Shown piece by piece: positions 44,781 through 56,234 of a DNA stretch of 64,000 nt. The notes beneath the pieces are model-generated. The model saw nothing but the letters and a program-made list of their open reading frames with translations. It searched no databases and was not told the origin of the DNA. The stretch covers positions 93,070,977 through 93,134,976 of the forward strand of contig CM057226.1 in assembly GCA_029891385.1 (NCBI GenBank), given 5' to 3'. This DNA comes from Erythroxylum novogranatense (lineage: Eukaryota; Streptophyta; Magnoliopsida; Malpighiales; Erythroxylaceae). A program made the position numbers and the translations under genes. The first letter of the stretch is position 1; every line of letters begins with the position of its first letter.

Positions 44781-45362
44781 ATGTATGGATACCTCGTGAT
44801 CAATATTTTTGGGGTTGCTGATAGAAATTTATTTAAAAATTGGGTTGCTGATGGAAATTCATTTAAAATTGGGCTTATCATAAAAAGAAAAATTGGGATA
44901 AGATTTTTCCCTAATTATGTTGTGAGGAGAAAAGTTCTTGGTAGTCATCCCCCTGACCTAGACATCCTAATTGGTATGGATGTATATTGGAAGGCATCTA
45001 AATTACAAATTCTCCTTAATGGTATCAAATGTTAAGCCAATTTTAGTGCTTATACTGATATATGCAACATGTTCGAACTTACTCGAGTACCTCCTCAGTA
45101 TGAAATATTAAGAGATCAAATTTTAGAGCACTGTCCTAAGAACCAATGCACAGTTCTTTCACCCTCATCTTTTTTTGGAAGAATCCACACTTTTTCATTC
45201 ATTTACCTTTCAAAAAGAATGAGGATATCAATCTTGCCAAGGCTACCCATCCTGGAATGAATCTTGATGATTTGAACCTAGCATATGAGGAATGTGATAT
45301 CTTACTTCAACAAGGATTAATTGAGCCCACAAAATTATACTGGCCTTGTCAGGTTTTTATGT
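44781..45362 (+). pseudogene. Pararetrovirus-like protease/RT fragment (endogenous, broken)
   Basis: Three frame pieces (44781-45035, 45069-45260 and 45146-45364) resemble the polyprotein of integrated plant pararetroviruses (Caulimoviridae, petuvirus/florendovirus-like) at the end of the protease and the start of RT. Examples are an ILIGMD motif near 44970 and an N-terminal RT segment ending EPTK near 45335. A stop near 45035 and a frameshift between about 45150 and 45190 break it, and it ends at LTR L before the RT catalytic motif. It is a relic without coding capacity. A gypsy-like origin is the alternative. Confidence 0.5.
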
Positions 45363-45392
45363 GAACAAATGAGCAAAGAAAAAAGAGGAAAA

Positions 45393-46592
45393 TGAAGTAA
45401 ATCACACATTAATATAGAATTCACGTACAATATACGAAATACACAAGAAGAGGGGGTTGAATTCTGTAATCTTTTCATGAATACAAAAAATTTGATATTT
45501 CTTGAAAATAATTTTTTTCAACTGTTAAAAAATACCACAAATTTTATACAGAAATATTTATGTAATTAAATAGTAAATAAATTCTATATACTTGTCTAAA
45601 AACAAGGGAAAAATAAAGTGAAAGGTTAGAAGATAGATGCTGTGATTTTTATACTGGTTCACCCCAAACCTTAGGCTACGTCTAGTCCTTAGAGTTCGTC
45701 TGAGATTTCACTATACTTCAACATTTTTACAAGTATTCTTTCTTCCCTTCCAGAGCCTCTTCAGGTCTCTTACACAAAATATTCTTTCTGCTATTTTAGC
45801 CTCTCCATACTCTTAACCTTTTCTTTCTCTCAATAGAGAGATATTGTGAGCTTTTTGTTACATTAGAGTTTGTTCTCTTGTATCGCACTTTTGAATACAG
45901 AATTTTTATTTGTAAGTTAAAACTTGCAAGCTAAAAAGAATTATTCAATCTTCGACTATGACTAATATTTATAGCCTAAGTCTCCAACTGCTTCTTGATA
46001 ACTGCTTCTTGCTTCTTGTAGAAAGTGTTATTCAGTTAAGTTCTGTAACTAACTCCAACTAATTAACTATCCAACGTATTAGAGTATCTTTATCTTTGTA
46101 TCGTCTGTATTTTTCTTTTCTTCTGTGTTTTTCATTTCTTCTGTGTTTTCCACTTCTTCCGTGTTTTCTACTTCTTCTGTGTTTCCCACTTCTTCTGTAT
46201 TTTTCGTTTCTTCTGTGTTTTTCACTTCTTCTGTGTTTTCCGCTTCTTTTGTGTTTTCCACTTCTTCTGTATTTTCTACTTCTTCTGTGTTTTCCACTTC
46301 TTCTGTGTTTTTCACTTCTTTTGTGTTTTCTACTTCTTCTGTGTTTTTCACTTCTTCTGTGTTTTCACTTCTTCTATGTTTTCCACTTCTTCTGTGTTTT
46401 CACTTCTTCTATGTTTTCCATTTCTTCTATGTTTTCACTTCTTTTGTGTTTTCCACTTCTTTTGTGTTTTCTACTTCTTTTGTGTTTTCCTGCATACTTA
46501 ACACATTTATCAAAATAGTTCATTTATTTCTAATACTATTATTATTTGATTGTCACCAAAATTAATAATCGTGAAGTCCTCTTGACTTAACA
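45393..46592 (-). mobile_element. 3' LTR of element L (copia, SIRE-like, 1.2 kb)
   Basis: It begins TGAAGTAAATCACAC and ends TTGACTTAACA in + coordinates. A purine tract on the minus strand (AAAAAAGGGAGAG) follows at 46593-46606. It is thus the 3' LTR of a minus-strand element, inserted in or next to the pararetrovirus fragment. Left flank GAAAA is the TSD candidate. It is related to LTRs D and M. Confidence 0.85.
46095..46490 (-). repeat. CTTCTTCTGTGTTTTCCA minisatellite in LTR L
   Basis: Some 20 copies of an 18-21-bp unit are present. On the minus strand it can be read as a repeating KNTEEVENTEEV frame of 90 codons, and on the + strand as Ser/Phe-rich frames. These are by-products of the repeat and not genes. 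Confidence 0.9.
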
Positions 46593-46657
46593 ATCTCTCC
46601 CTTTTTTATGATAACAAATAATCATAATTTTAGAAAGATAAAATTGAATGAACGAAT
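46593..46657 (-). mobile_element. Element L: 65-bp internal remnant with purine tract
   Basis: On the minus strand it reads into the LTR through a purine tract and a TTGTTATCATAAAA motif. The same motif lies beside LTR M (50052-50090). The stub ends where LTR M begins, so M inserted next to the 3' LTR of L. CGAAT (46653-46657) is the left TSD candidate of M. Confidence 0.75.
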
Positions 46658-46811
46658 TGAAGTGAATCACACGTTAATACAAGACTTATTATACGATATG
46701 CAAATGCACAAGAAGGGGGGGGGGTTGAATTGTGTATTTATTTTAGCTAAGCCCCTTCTAAAACGTTTTGTTAAACGAAACTTGTTCTTTTCACAAGAAC
46801 TACTGAAAACT
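46658..46811 (-). mobile_element. 3' LTR of element M, first part
   Basis: It begins TGAAGTGAATCACACG, as in LTR D, and is interrupted at 46812 by solo LTR N. It resumes at 49012/49017. Without N the LTR is 1.19 kb. Confidence 0.85.
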
Positions 46812-47209
46812 TGTTGGGCCTGGGTCCCGGAATCCCCATTCCCGAGGCGGCCCCTCGGACTGCGCAGGCTACGGGCACCCCATAACGTCGGACCCGATCC
46901 CAACATCCATACACAGAACCATTCGATTCGTATAACAATATATATATACTCATACATATACATCTTCTACACATGCATTCTAAACATGCATTACTCATCT
47001 CAAATTCATAAAACATATGCCATTGTCATTCAAAGGAATTCAACCAGTATTTTCGAAAGATAACATAATACAAAATGAAATTTAATCACAAAATACAAAG
47101 GTATGCTCCATGATGAAATCTTTGGTGGGCTAACCAAAGTACTAACTTAAGACAAGCTCCTAACTAGCTCGAAGTTTCGATGCCTCGCAAGGTCGATAAT
47201 CGTCTCGAT

Positions 47210-48606
47210 CTACACCGAGGAGGAGAGTAATGGGGTGAGTGCGAAGCTCGATGGCATATCGTTTATAGCCATTGGCAACGAGCCAAACAATCAAGCAATA
47301 AAATTTATACACAAGCTCATAGCCGTTAATATTCATCAATTGATTCACATTCATATAAACATATGTCATGCAATTTCGCTTCTCAACATAACAATCATTA
47401 TGCAACAAGTCTATCAAATTCATCATATGTTATGCTCATCAAATCAATCGTATGCACAAACAATTGGCTCGAGAGTTCAGAACGATCCGGATAAACCGAA
47501 GGTAAATCCAGAACTATCCGAGTCCGATTTTCAAGGATCTCGTTGCCACAAGCGGCAGCCGGAGAAGGCTTTATCAGCAACGCACGTGACTCCATCCGTA
47601 ACTCTCTTACCCAAACAAATCATATAGTCCATTCGATTCATGCTCAAAGCATTTTCACAGTTTTCTATATTCTCATTCTTGTCCATTTCCATATGGCCTA
47701 TCAAGCCATGCATAATCATAATCAAAGGCATATTCAATATTTCTCATGTAATTCAATACCAGTAATGTCATCTAATGCAAGCTAGCACACATCAGGCAAA
47801 TTGCCCATACACACAATAACCATAAACATATTACCCACCTAGTATCGCTTGAGTATCAGACTCACTGCTGTCCTTCCTCTTGCGATTGGGTCAAATCAGC
47901 TTGGTTCCCTATAATAAACCAAGTTTCCATACAATTAATATCCATAACAAATATTCAATAAATCTCGAAAAGCAAAAAGTAAAGCGTTAAAAGTCTCCAT
48001 CCGACTCCCATCGAAAATCTCGAACTCTTCGAAATAATTTCCGAACTTCCCTTCTTCATACAACTCATAGTCCTTTATTTCTAGATCACAATGGATTTGA
48101 AATCACCTCAATTGGACATCTGAAGCCCAAGATATGCCTAAAAATATCAAAATCTCACTTTCGGATAACAGGGGGCTCGCCCCGGCTTCGCCGCGGCGAC
48201 CACAAGTGTGTGCCACGGAGTGCACCCTACTCGCACGTCGCGGCGAACACAGGTTCGCACGTCGTGACCAACCTCCCCCCACGTCGCGGCAAATTTAATT
48301 TTTACTCGTCGCGGCGTGTTCATACGCATGTTGCGATGTACGGGCCTGGAGAACGACTCCGAACCTGACTTTTCTGCATTTTCACAATTCAATCCTTCTC
48401 CAAACACAAATGCAACATAGCCAAAGTATAGATCAAGTCTCAAACTACATTTCTAACCCATTAACAACTCAAAATCAGTCACAAATGCACCAACCCAAGA
48501 AATCTCACCGTTTTCACCCTAAAACCCTAAAACCTTCGATCCTCACATATTCAAGCCATCTTAGGGTTTAATCCAACTAAACAAGGTTAAACGAAGAGAA
48601 ACTTAC
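47210..48606 (-). other. Candidate two-intron leader inside LTR N
   Basis: On the minus strand: donor 1 at 48606 (TTCCAG|GTAAGTTT); acceptor 1 ends at 47909 (TTTATTATAG); candidate exon 2 is 47839-47908 (70 nt); donor 2 at 47838 (TACTAG|GTGGGTAATATG); acceptor 2 ends at 47210 (CTCGGTGTAG, preceded by CACTCACCCC). Intron 2 would be 629 nt. The set matches LTR J. Confidence 0.45.
48165..48355 (-). repeat. GC-rich CGTCGCGGCG cassette in LTR N
   Basis: GCACGTCGCGGCGAAC, GCACGTCGTGACC, CCACGTCGCGGC, CTCGTCGCGGCGTG and CATGTTGCGATG occur within 190 bp, flanked by AT-rich sequence. It is in candidate intron 1 of N. Confidence 0.8.
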
Positions 48607-48800
48607 CTGGAAAGCACTTCAAATCGATCGAAAACTGCAAAGATCGAAACTCTCTTCTCTTCTCTTCCTCCTCCACCGCCGTTCTTCTCTTCTTTTCTTC
48701 TCTTCCTCTTCTCTTCTCTTCTATTTTCCTTTCTTTCTCTTTCTCTTCTTCTTTTCTTTCCTCTTAACCTAAGGCATGGAACAAAGACCAACTTACCCCT
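48607..48800 (-). other. Purine-rich leader segment of LTR N
   Basis: On the minus strand this reads as AGAGAAGA/GAAAAG-rich sequence just upstream of donor 1. It is the presumed transcribed first exon. LTR J has a similar GAAGAGGAAGAGAG leader (56000-56234). Confidence 0.45.
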
Positions 48801-49011
48801 CGTTACAAGCCTAAACCCATTCAAACTTAAGTGAATTTCCCAAAATGCCCTCACAAAATTTAATCCTCTAATGCCTTATTTAAACCATATTAAACGCAAT
48901 TATACCTTAACAATCCACTAATACTCCAAAATAAATCAAACTAAACCATAAACACATAATTATCAAAATCCATGCTTAATGACATCATAAAAAAAAATTC
49001 GGGGGCTAACA

Positions 49012-50051
49012 AAACTAAAGTTATAAAGTATTTTTCGAAAACTTGTATAATAACTAGTAAGATATAAAATTAAAATATAAGAGAGATAAAGGGTAGAGAG
49101 ATGTTGACACAACGATTTTTATACTGGTTCACCCCAAACCGTGGGCTATGTCCAGTCCTCAAATATCTTTCTGAGAGTTCACTATCTTCTCAAAACTTTT
49201 ACCAGTATTCTTTGTCTTTGAGCCTCTTCAGGTCTCTTACAATTGGTATTTTTTCACACTTAGCCTCTGCAGGCTATCTGTACTACTTTCAATCTAAAAG
49301 GTTTTTCGAGCTTTGTTACAGAAAAATAGCTTTAGATTTTTCGCACAATAGTTTCTCTCAAGTATTTCTAACTTTTGTAACTTTTGCATTCATGTATGTA
49401 ACTCTTTAATCTTCCACTCCAACTCATATTTATAGTCTTCTTCTTTAACTGCTTCTTGATTCTTGATTCTTGTTTCTTTCAAGAAACGGTTATTCATTTG
49501 AGTTATGTAACTAACTCAAACTGATTCTTGATTTGACGTGGTTTGCTTCCGTCTGCTTTTTTTCGTCTGCTTTTCTTCTGTCTGTTTTTCTTTCATCTGT
49601 TTTTCTTTATATGTTTTTATTCTGTCTGCTTTTCATTCGTCTTCTTTTCTTCGTCTTTTTTTCTTCCGTCTGCTTTTCTTTCGTCTGCTTTTTCTTCCGT
49701 CTGCTTTTCATTTGTCTGCTTTTCTTTCGTCTACTTTTCTTCTTAACTTCCGTCTACTTTTCATTTGCTTCCATCTATTTTTCAATTTGTCTTCTGTCTG
49801 CTTTTTCTATTTGGCTTCCGTCTGCTTTTCTTCGATCTACTTTTCAATTTGGCTTCTGTATGCTTTTCAATTTGTCTTTCGTCTGTTTTTTCTATTTGGT
49901 TTCCATCTGCTTTTCTTTAATTTGCTTTTCAATTTGGCTTCCGTTTGCTTTTCTTCTTAGCTTTCGTCTGCTTTTCATTTGCTTCCGTCTATTTTTCATT
50001 ATTATTTGTACTTCATCAAAATCATTTATGTAAAGTCATTTTGACTTAACA
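49012..50051 (-). mobile_element. 3' LTR of element M, second part
   Basis: It continues LTR M after N and ends TTTGACTTAACA at 50051. It contains the block CTGGTTCACCCCAAACCG and AGCCTCTTCAGGTCTC, shared with LTRs D and L. A purine tract (minus AAAAAGGGGGAGA) follows directly. Confidence 0.85.
49540..49995 (-). repeat. TTCCGTCTGCTTTTC minisatellite in LTR M
   Basis: Some 25 units of 14-22 bp of the type TTCCGTCTGCTTTTCT are present. It is at the position of the arrays of LTRs D and L, but the unit is different. Open frames here (to 166 codons of Ser/Phe/Leu) are repeat by-products. Confidence 0.9.
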
Positions 50052-50463
50052 ATCTCCCCCTTTTTGATGATAACAAATAATCATACAAGTAAGATGAAAA
50101 CTGCAAAAAAATGTACAGATGAGAAAATAAGAACATATCTTCGCTTCATCTTCTAGTTGTTCATTTTTTTCATTTTCTGCTTACTCTTCCTCCCCCTATC
50201 TTTTCCTTCTTCTTCAAAAATTTTGTTCTCCCCCTTTCGTTTCTCCCCCTATTTGTTATTAATAAAAAATGATTAGGACCGATGATGCTTCAATAATTCT
50301 TTCAACATCTCCTTTATTTCCTTGACTTCTCTGCGTAGTTGAATAACCTCTGCTTGTAAGTCAAAATAGGAGGTTGGTCGGTCATCATTCCTCGGTTGTT
50401 CTTTTTTAAAAGCAATTGTAGTGACATATGCATCTGAAGATAGAACATAGTCTTTAATGATCT
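50052..50463 (-). other. Element M: purine tract and 3' untranslated spacer
   Basis: The purine tract at 50052-50064 abuts the LTR. TTGTTATCATC is beside it. The rest (to 50463) is T/C-rich sequence with several CTCCCCCT runs (purine-rich on the minus strand) and no recognisable coding. Confidence 0.65.
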
Positions 50464-52157
50464 CTAGGGTAGGAGGTTGGGTTTAGGAAGATCTAAGTCA
50501 TCAGGACCTAGTAGTCTTAACACTTGTCTTCCACGCAAGGGTAGAACTTCTTCTTCAATCGAAGATGTATTAGATAGTGGCCTAATACGCATAATTGTCT
50601 GCACAAGGGATTCAGTGAACGTCCCTTTTGTAAGTTTTTCCCCCACTAGACAGTGTTCATCTTTGGTTGTTAAACTACCACTAGCTCTTGAAATGTAAGG
50701 TCCTATCATAGTCTTCTCTACAGAACATGCTTCATCTATTCTTCGCACTTGTTCTGTAATTTGATATGCTGACAGATCATCTATCACCCCTTCTGGGTAT
50801 AGTTTCTGCTTCCCCTTATTTTGCTCCATGGGATTCCGTGGTTGAAGATCAGGTACAACCTTTATCACGATTTGGTCTGTGACTGGGTAAATAGTGTACG
50901 GTTGGCTTGTCATTTTTGTGGGGTATGGTTTTGTTGCTGCATACCTCAAGGCTTCATAAAAGCTCCTCTCGTCTTCATTCAACAAATGCCATGTACAACT
51001 ATTTATCGGAATAGGTTGTAAGTATGCCTTTACTGACCTTTTTGAAATATCCCTGAAGATGGTTGAGGTACTCCTCTTATTCACAGGTTGAACCTCTTCA
51101 ATTACTCTGACTCTCAAATCTTCTTTTCTAAGAAGTTGAGAAGAGTTATACTGCACCAAACTAAGTTTTATTGATTCTTCCTGTTGAGCATCAATAGGAG
51201 TATACTATACCAGACCGAGTTCCTCAGCAGCAAGAGTACTCTTCATCCGACTAACTTCTGTTGCAGTAGGAATAGCCTTCTTCTGTTGAACGTTAGTCGG
51301 AATAGCTTTTTTCTGACTAACTTTCTCAGTCTTCCTTTCCACCTCAATCAGTCTTGGAGTCTTTTGAGGTTATGGTTTCTTCTTCTCAAACTCCAATTTT
51401 CTTTTTCTCTCGGTCTCTTTAGCCTGTTTGGCTATGTCTTCCTTTAAGATAGAGATCTTGTAGCCTTCGGTTTTCCTGTCTCAGAGACTTCTGCCTGACT
51501 TAGTTCTCTGGACATCTTTTCTTCTTATTGTCGTAAGGTTCGAACTCTGGGTGATCTTTTAGCTTGCTTTGGAATTTCACTCAGAAGTGTCTCCCCTTTT
51601 CATTTCAGAGCACCTTCGTCTTTACTCCGTACTCGGCTACTTTCTTTTTAAAAAATCATCTTTTCTTTCAAAATTTCTTCTGATGATTTCCTCCTATCAA
51701 TCATGGGTATGTTTGTACTTGATTGAGATTTAGAACTTCTAGTAGGAGATTTCTTTTTTGTACGCTCCCCCTCAGTTCTTGCTTTAATCTCAGAATCTGC
51801 TTCTACTCTTTCCAGATTCTTCAAGCCCATTTTCGTCACAGTTCCTGAGTTGATAACACTCTTGACATTCATCTTAACTCTGTTTCCTCTATCAAGAAGG
51901 ACTCCAGACTCCCTGAATATCCTTGTTAACAATATCCCATAAGGATAACTGTTTGTATCTTTCATCGCCTTAACCATATACTAAAAAATCAGAAATGGTA
52001 GATCTATGGGTTGGCGATTCAGTAGGTAGGATACGCATTATTCATCCAATGTTGTCACCAAATGCCTTAAACCTACTCTCGGTAAGATGCAATTGAACAG
52101 TATTGCATGTGGAACCCTAGCCTTCGGCACCACACTTGAGGTCTTCCTCTCCGTAGG
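50464..52157 (-). pseudogene. Element M: extra ORF downstream of pol (env-like position)
   Basis: Minus frames 51648-51977 and 50464-51159 belong together in order but lie in different frames, with broken sequence between. The upstream part has MKDTNSYPYGILLTRIFRES, which resembles the YGxLLTxIFR signature of the putative plant transposon protein domain common in plant retroelements. It is followed by a Lys/Ser-rich linker. The downstream 231 codons contain NSCTWHLLNEDERSFYEALR and no domain I know. SIRE-type copia elements carry an extra, env-like ORF at this place. The start of the ORF is cut at 52162 by LTR K. Confidence 0.5.
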
Positions 52158-52557
52158 GTCGTTATAGCACTCCCATACCGCAGAGTATGCATCGGGACGC
52201 CGTAGGTCATTCCGACACATATCCTACGACAAGGGTGAGCTACGAACGATCACTACTGTACTTCACATGGCATCATAAGAATAAAACATCAATATGAAAA
52301 TTACTAATTTTTGAAACCAAAGTTTTCCTCATTTCATTCATCAAAATCAAGGAGTTTATGCATCTGTCATTCTGTAGTGTCTGTACATAAATCCCAAAAA
52401 TCCTAAGACAAAATGCTACAGGAAAGAGGAAAACAACAGATCTATCTAGGTCATCCCAAAAGTCCCAGCTATCCGACCTGTGATCCATGACTTCCTTCAC
52501 CAACACAATCTACACGGCAAGAAAAGTCCCTCTGGAGCTAGGAGTCTACTCTCGGTC

Positions 52558-53291
52558 CTGAAAAATAATGTTGCAATTTTGGGTGAGTTTGCAAACTCAG
52601 TGAGGTAACCATCATCGATGGTTCACTCAATTCATGCAACAATCAAGTATATCACAGTTATTTCAGACTTTTACATACATCAAACGTACCACATGATCAC
52701 AGAGTATCACATTTCATTTTCACACAAGCATAAAGCATTTTTGCCTTTTTCTCAATCATATAGATTAAATCAAATGCATATGCAATGAGCATGTGACACT
52801 TTTCTAATTTATTTCATTGTTGTGATCGAGCACCTGAACTGTCCCAATATGGGCACATTAATCGTTGAGACTGAGACTCTGAAGCACTTTGGGACTCGAG
52901 GCCCGAATAAAATCATTGAGCTTATAGCTCTCGGTAGCTGCTCCGGTCACAACTGCTATTATCTAATCATGCGTTCATGCATGAAATGCACATGTCACAA
53001 TTAAGCAGTATATAGATCACAATCAATACGTGTGTCACAATTTATCACATCTCAAGCAAGTAGTTCACAAATTCACATACAAGTAGCACTTCTATGTCAT
53101 AGCTCGCTAATACATCGGACCTTCTATCTGGAATCCACAATCAGAAACAATTCTCAAACCCACCATTATTCACCACAGTATTCTAAGCAAATAATAATTG
53201 AGAGAGCCGTCTAGGTCACTCACCAATAGCTTCCAAAGCTAATTCCTGGAAGTCTCGGCAACGTCTGTGGGTTGACGTTTCAAATGCGCCT
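52558..53291 (-). other. Candidate exon 2 and intron 2 in LTR K (donor 1 at 59211)
   Basis: On the minus strand: donor 1 at 59211 (GATTAG|GTAAGTAATATG), beyond element J; acceptor 1 ends at 53292 (TTGTTATAG); candidate exon 2 is 53224-53291 (68 nt); donor 2 at 53223 (TATTG|GTGAGTGACC); acceptor 2 ends at 52558 (TTATTTTTCAG). Intron 2 would be 666 nt, and intron 1 about 1980 nt without J. GAGTTTGCAAACTC (52585-52598) is a perfect palindrome, next to the ACCATC-GAT-GATGGT hairpin (52601-52626). Confidence 0.5.
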
Positions 53292-53699
53292 CTATAACAA
53301 TTAAAAATACACCAATATTACCATGTGTACAATCACAAATATTTAATAATGCACATGTAGAATTTAAAATGTGTACAATGCATGTTTGTGACATTCCCGG
53401 TATTATTCCAAAAATATTCATCACATAAATTTCCTCTAAATTTTAGAAATCCAAAGATACCAAAATCACTCAATTCGGATCTCTATAGGTCTACTTGTTG
53501 TTAAAACACGGACTAGAAAATAATCGCTCGGTCCTCTAACTATTATTTAATCCAAAACTTTCAATTTAATCTCCAAAATTTACAAATTCTCATGGGGATC
53601 AATTAAATGACTTACGAATCCGACGCCTCAAAAATCGAGTCAATCGGAGGTCGGATGACAAAATTATAATCAAAAGAATGGCAAAAGGGTCAAATTAGA

Positions 53700-54900
53700 A
53701 CAAAAAGTTATAATTAAAAGAAAATCACATTTGCACCTATTTCCCTCTCTTCTTTAACAAAAGCTAACTTTTCACACAAATGTCCAAATGTGACAAATTT
53801 GGTATCATTAGAAATATAACAGAAAACCCTATAAGTTCCTTCAAGGACTCACAAACCAATTTCATCTGTAAGGGTGTCAAAAATACAATTAAAGTTTTTG
53901 CCTAATCACAATTTTTCAAAGCAGTACAACATTCTTCCAAAAATCATATTTTCCCATTAACTTGGTCAAAAATTCCAGGCTTTATATCAAAAGAAATATC
54001 AAAACATATTATACAACTTTCATGAACAACTTGAAAGCAAATTCAACCTTTAAATGGGTCAAAATCTCAATCAAAGTTTCTGCCCTGCACATGTCATCCT
54101 AACAGTACCACAATCTTCTCAAACTCATAACTTCCTATACCATTGTCCACAAATTCCATGCTTTCTATCAATGAAAAGAATAGAAATCATGCTACAATTC
54201 TCATGAAGGACTTAAAAGCAAAATCCACCTCTAACTAGATCAAATTCTCACATGATTGTGGTTGCCCTGTTAAAGATTGTTAAATAAAGATATCACCTAA
54301 ACCATATCCATACTTTAAAAATTCATAACTTAATATCCCTACATCCAAAATTAGCATATTATACTTCATTACAAAACTAATACATTCCTATAGAACTTTC
54401 CATAAGAAAACTTGAGCTAATTTAAACCATAATAGTCCAAAATTAGCTTCAAAGCACAATAATCATAAAACCCATACTTAGAAACATTTCACACACAAAG
54501 CTCATTAATACATGAATTACCATCTTAAAGTTAACAATTCATAACTTTCAACCTCAAAATAGAAAAATGTCATACTTAGTGGAGATAGAAAGCTAACAAG
54601 AAAATCTTCAATTTTCATGAAGACCAATTTCACAAAATTTGTCTACTTTAGCCTAGAAAAATTCCCCAAAGTTTCAAGTCACAAATCTTCAATGTTAGAA
54701 TCATAAACATGGCACTATTCACCCTACACAGATTGCCTACTTTCAAGGCAAAATTCAGAACCCTTAAAGCCACAATTGGACAGCACTTACTTCATAAGAA
54801 TTCTAGCGAAACTTCTCAAGTTTAATTCAAGCCAAACCTCATCTCAATAGCATAACCATATAAAAAGTTATGACTAAATCATTGGAACATACTCAAAACC
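53700..54900 (-). repeat. Degenerate ladder units in LTR K
   Basis: CATGAAGA, TCATGAACAAC and similar cores, which read as (T)CATGAAA-GTTGTAG on the minus strand, recur every 160-200 bp (for example near 53850, 54020, 54200 and 54620). This is the same kind of ladder as in LTRs A and F, but more decayed. Confidence 0.45.
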
Positions 54901-56234
54901 AATTTTCCAGATTCACATCCTAACTCAATTTCTACATCTTCCATACCATTTCTAAACCAACCAACACTCAATTCACTCCATAAATGAACCATAACTACCT
55001 CACAACCTATCCTTGAACTTTAGTCCACAAAATGGCAGAAACACTCTTTCAATCACTCATACATTTCCTACACTCTCTAAACCTACTTTCACTTCCAAAA
55101 CCTTTCCAACACACATTCATCCAATTCTACATCATTTATCATTCACCTAGGCAAGACATCCATACACACACACCCATAAATTCCAACCACAATTGCCATG
55201 CAATTCACTTTAAATAACATCACAATTAATGTAATTAACTTGTTGGACCCCGAACTTTTCTTGGAATTTAGAAATATGAAATGAAAAATTTTGGCGATTA
55301 TTCATGTGTAAAGAATAGAAGAATTCTTGAATTTGAAATGAAGTAGAAAAGATAGTTATGTGCAAGATGGGTTATATGTGAAATATTGGAAGTTATAAGT
55401 TGAAACATGATCATTGAGTATGCTTCGGTGTTTTAGCCATAACTTTTTCTCTAGTTATCCGAATCTGATAATTCTTATTTTGGATTAAACTAGAGAGATA
55501 AGGTATAAATTGTCTGATGAAATTGAGTTCTAATTCAGTCTCTAAGAAATTCAATTTTCGGTTGAAGTTTGAGCATAGCATATTGTTTCAACATAAGAAT
55601 AGTTTGGAAATATTTTGGTATAAATTTCATATTATTGAACCCAATTGAATGATTTTCATGTCATTAGAAAATTAAGACAATGAAGAATATTTCTTTAGAA
55701 GGAAGTACAAGGAAATTCCTTCAATTGTATGATTATAAAAAGGTGTTGATTTTAAGAAGGAGTTAACCATGATTTAAATGAATTTTGAGGTCTTAATAAA
55801 GTATTTTGTGGAATTAATTAGCATGTTAATGGGAGTTTATTAGCATGTTAATGTGAGTAAGACTTTATGACATGGATTTAAATTGAATTAAGGTGGTAAC
55901 TTATGCATGAGGGCAAAATTGGAAGACCACTTAAGCATTTAAGTTCCTAGGCTTTTAAGTAAGGGCAATATGGACTTTTTAGCATCATTAGTGGTATAAA
56001 AGGCAATAGAAAGGAGTGGTCTTCTCATTTGAAGAGAGGGAAACGAAAATTTAGAGAGAAGAGGGAGAGAGAGTCATAGAAAAGGGGAAAGAAGGAGAAA
56101 AAGAAGAGCAAGCTAGGGTTCTACTTTTCTAAGCCTTCAAGAGTGGTTTTCAAGTTGTTCATGGAGGAAAAAGGAAGAAGAGGAAGAGAGCTCTCATTCA
56201 AGCCATCAAACTCTTCATTTGGAGAAGATTCAAG

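Larger units (their letters stand above)
46812..49011 (-). mobile_element. Solo LTR N (2.2 kb) with TSD AAACT
   Basis: It runs TGTTGGGCCTGGG ... GGGGGCTAACA in + coordinates. AAACT stands before (46807-46811) and after (49012-49016). On the minus strand it starts TGTTAGCCCCCGAATTTTT, similar to the start of LTR J (TGTTGGACCCCGAACTTTT), and both have TGGATGTTGGG near the end, so it is a solo LTR in minus orientation, distantly related to J. Confidence 0.9.
52163..55240 (-). mobile_element. 3' LTR of element K, distal part
   Basis: On the minus strand this is the 3' part of an LTR that starts at 60048, interrupted by element J (TSD TAACT at 55236-55240). Its end GGGAGTGCTATA at 52163 corresponds to GGGGCGCTACA of LTRs B and P with transitions. 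The terminal 100 bp (CGGGACGCCGTAGGTCATTCCGACAC in +) align with 8720-8750 of LTR B. It abuts the extra ORF of copia M; GTCGT (52158-52162) is the TSD candidate. A ladder of AAAGTTGTAG-type units (minus) runs through 53750-54900. Confidence 0.85.

Noticed and set aside
46095..46565. Open frames of 90-146 codons rich in Phe/Ser (+) or Asn-Thr-Glu-Glu repeats (-)
   Set aside because: They follow directly from an 18-21-bp minisatellite in a copia LTR whose unit length is often a multiple of three; no start context or domain supports a gene.
49533..50033. Frames of up to 166 codons rich in Phe, Leu and Ser
   Set aside because: They are by-products of the pyrimidine-rich minisatellite in LTR M, open in several frames at once.
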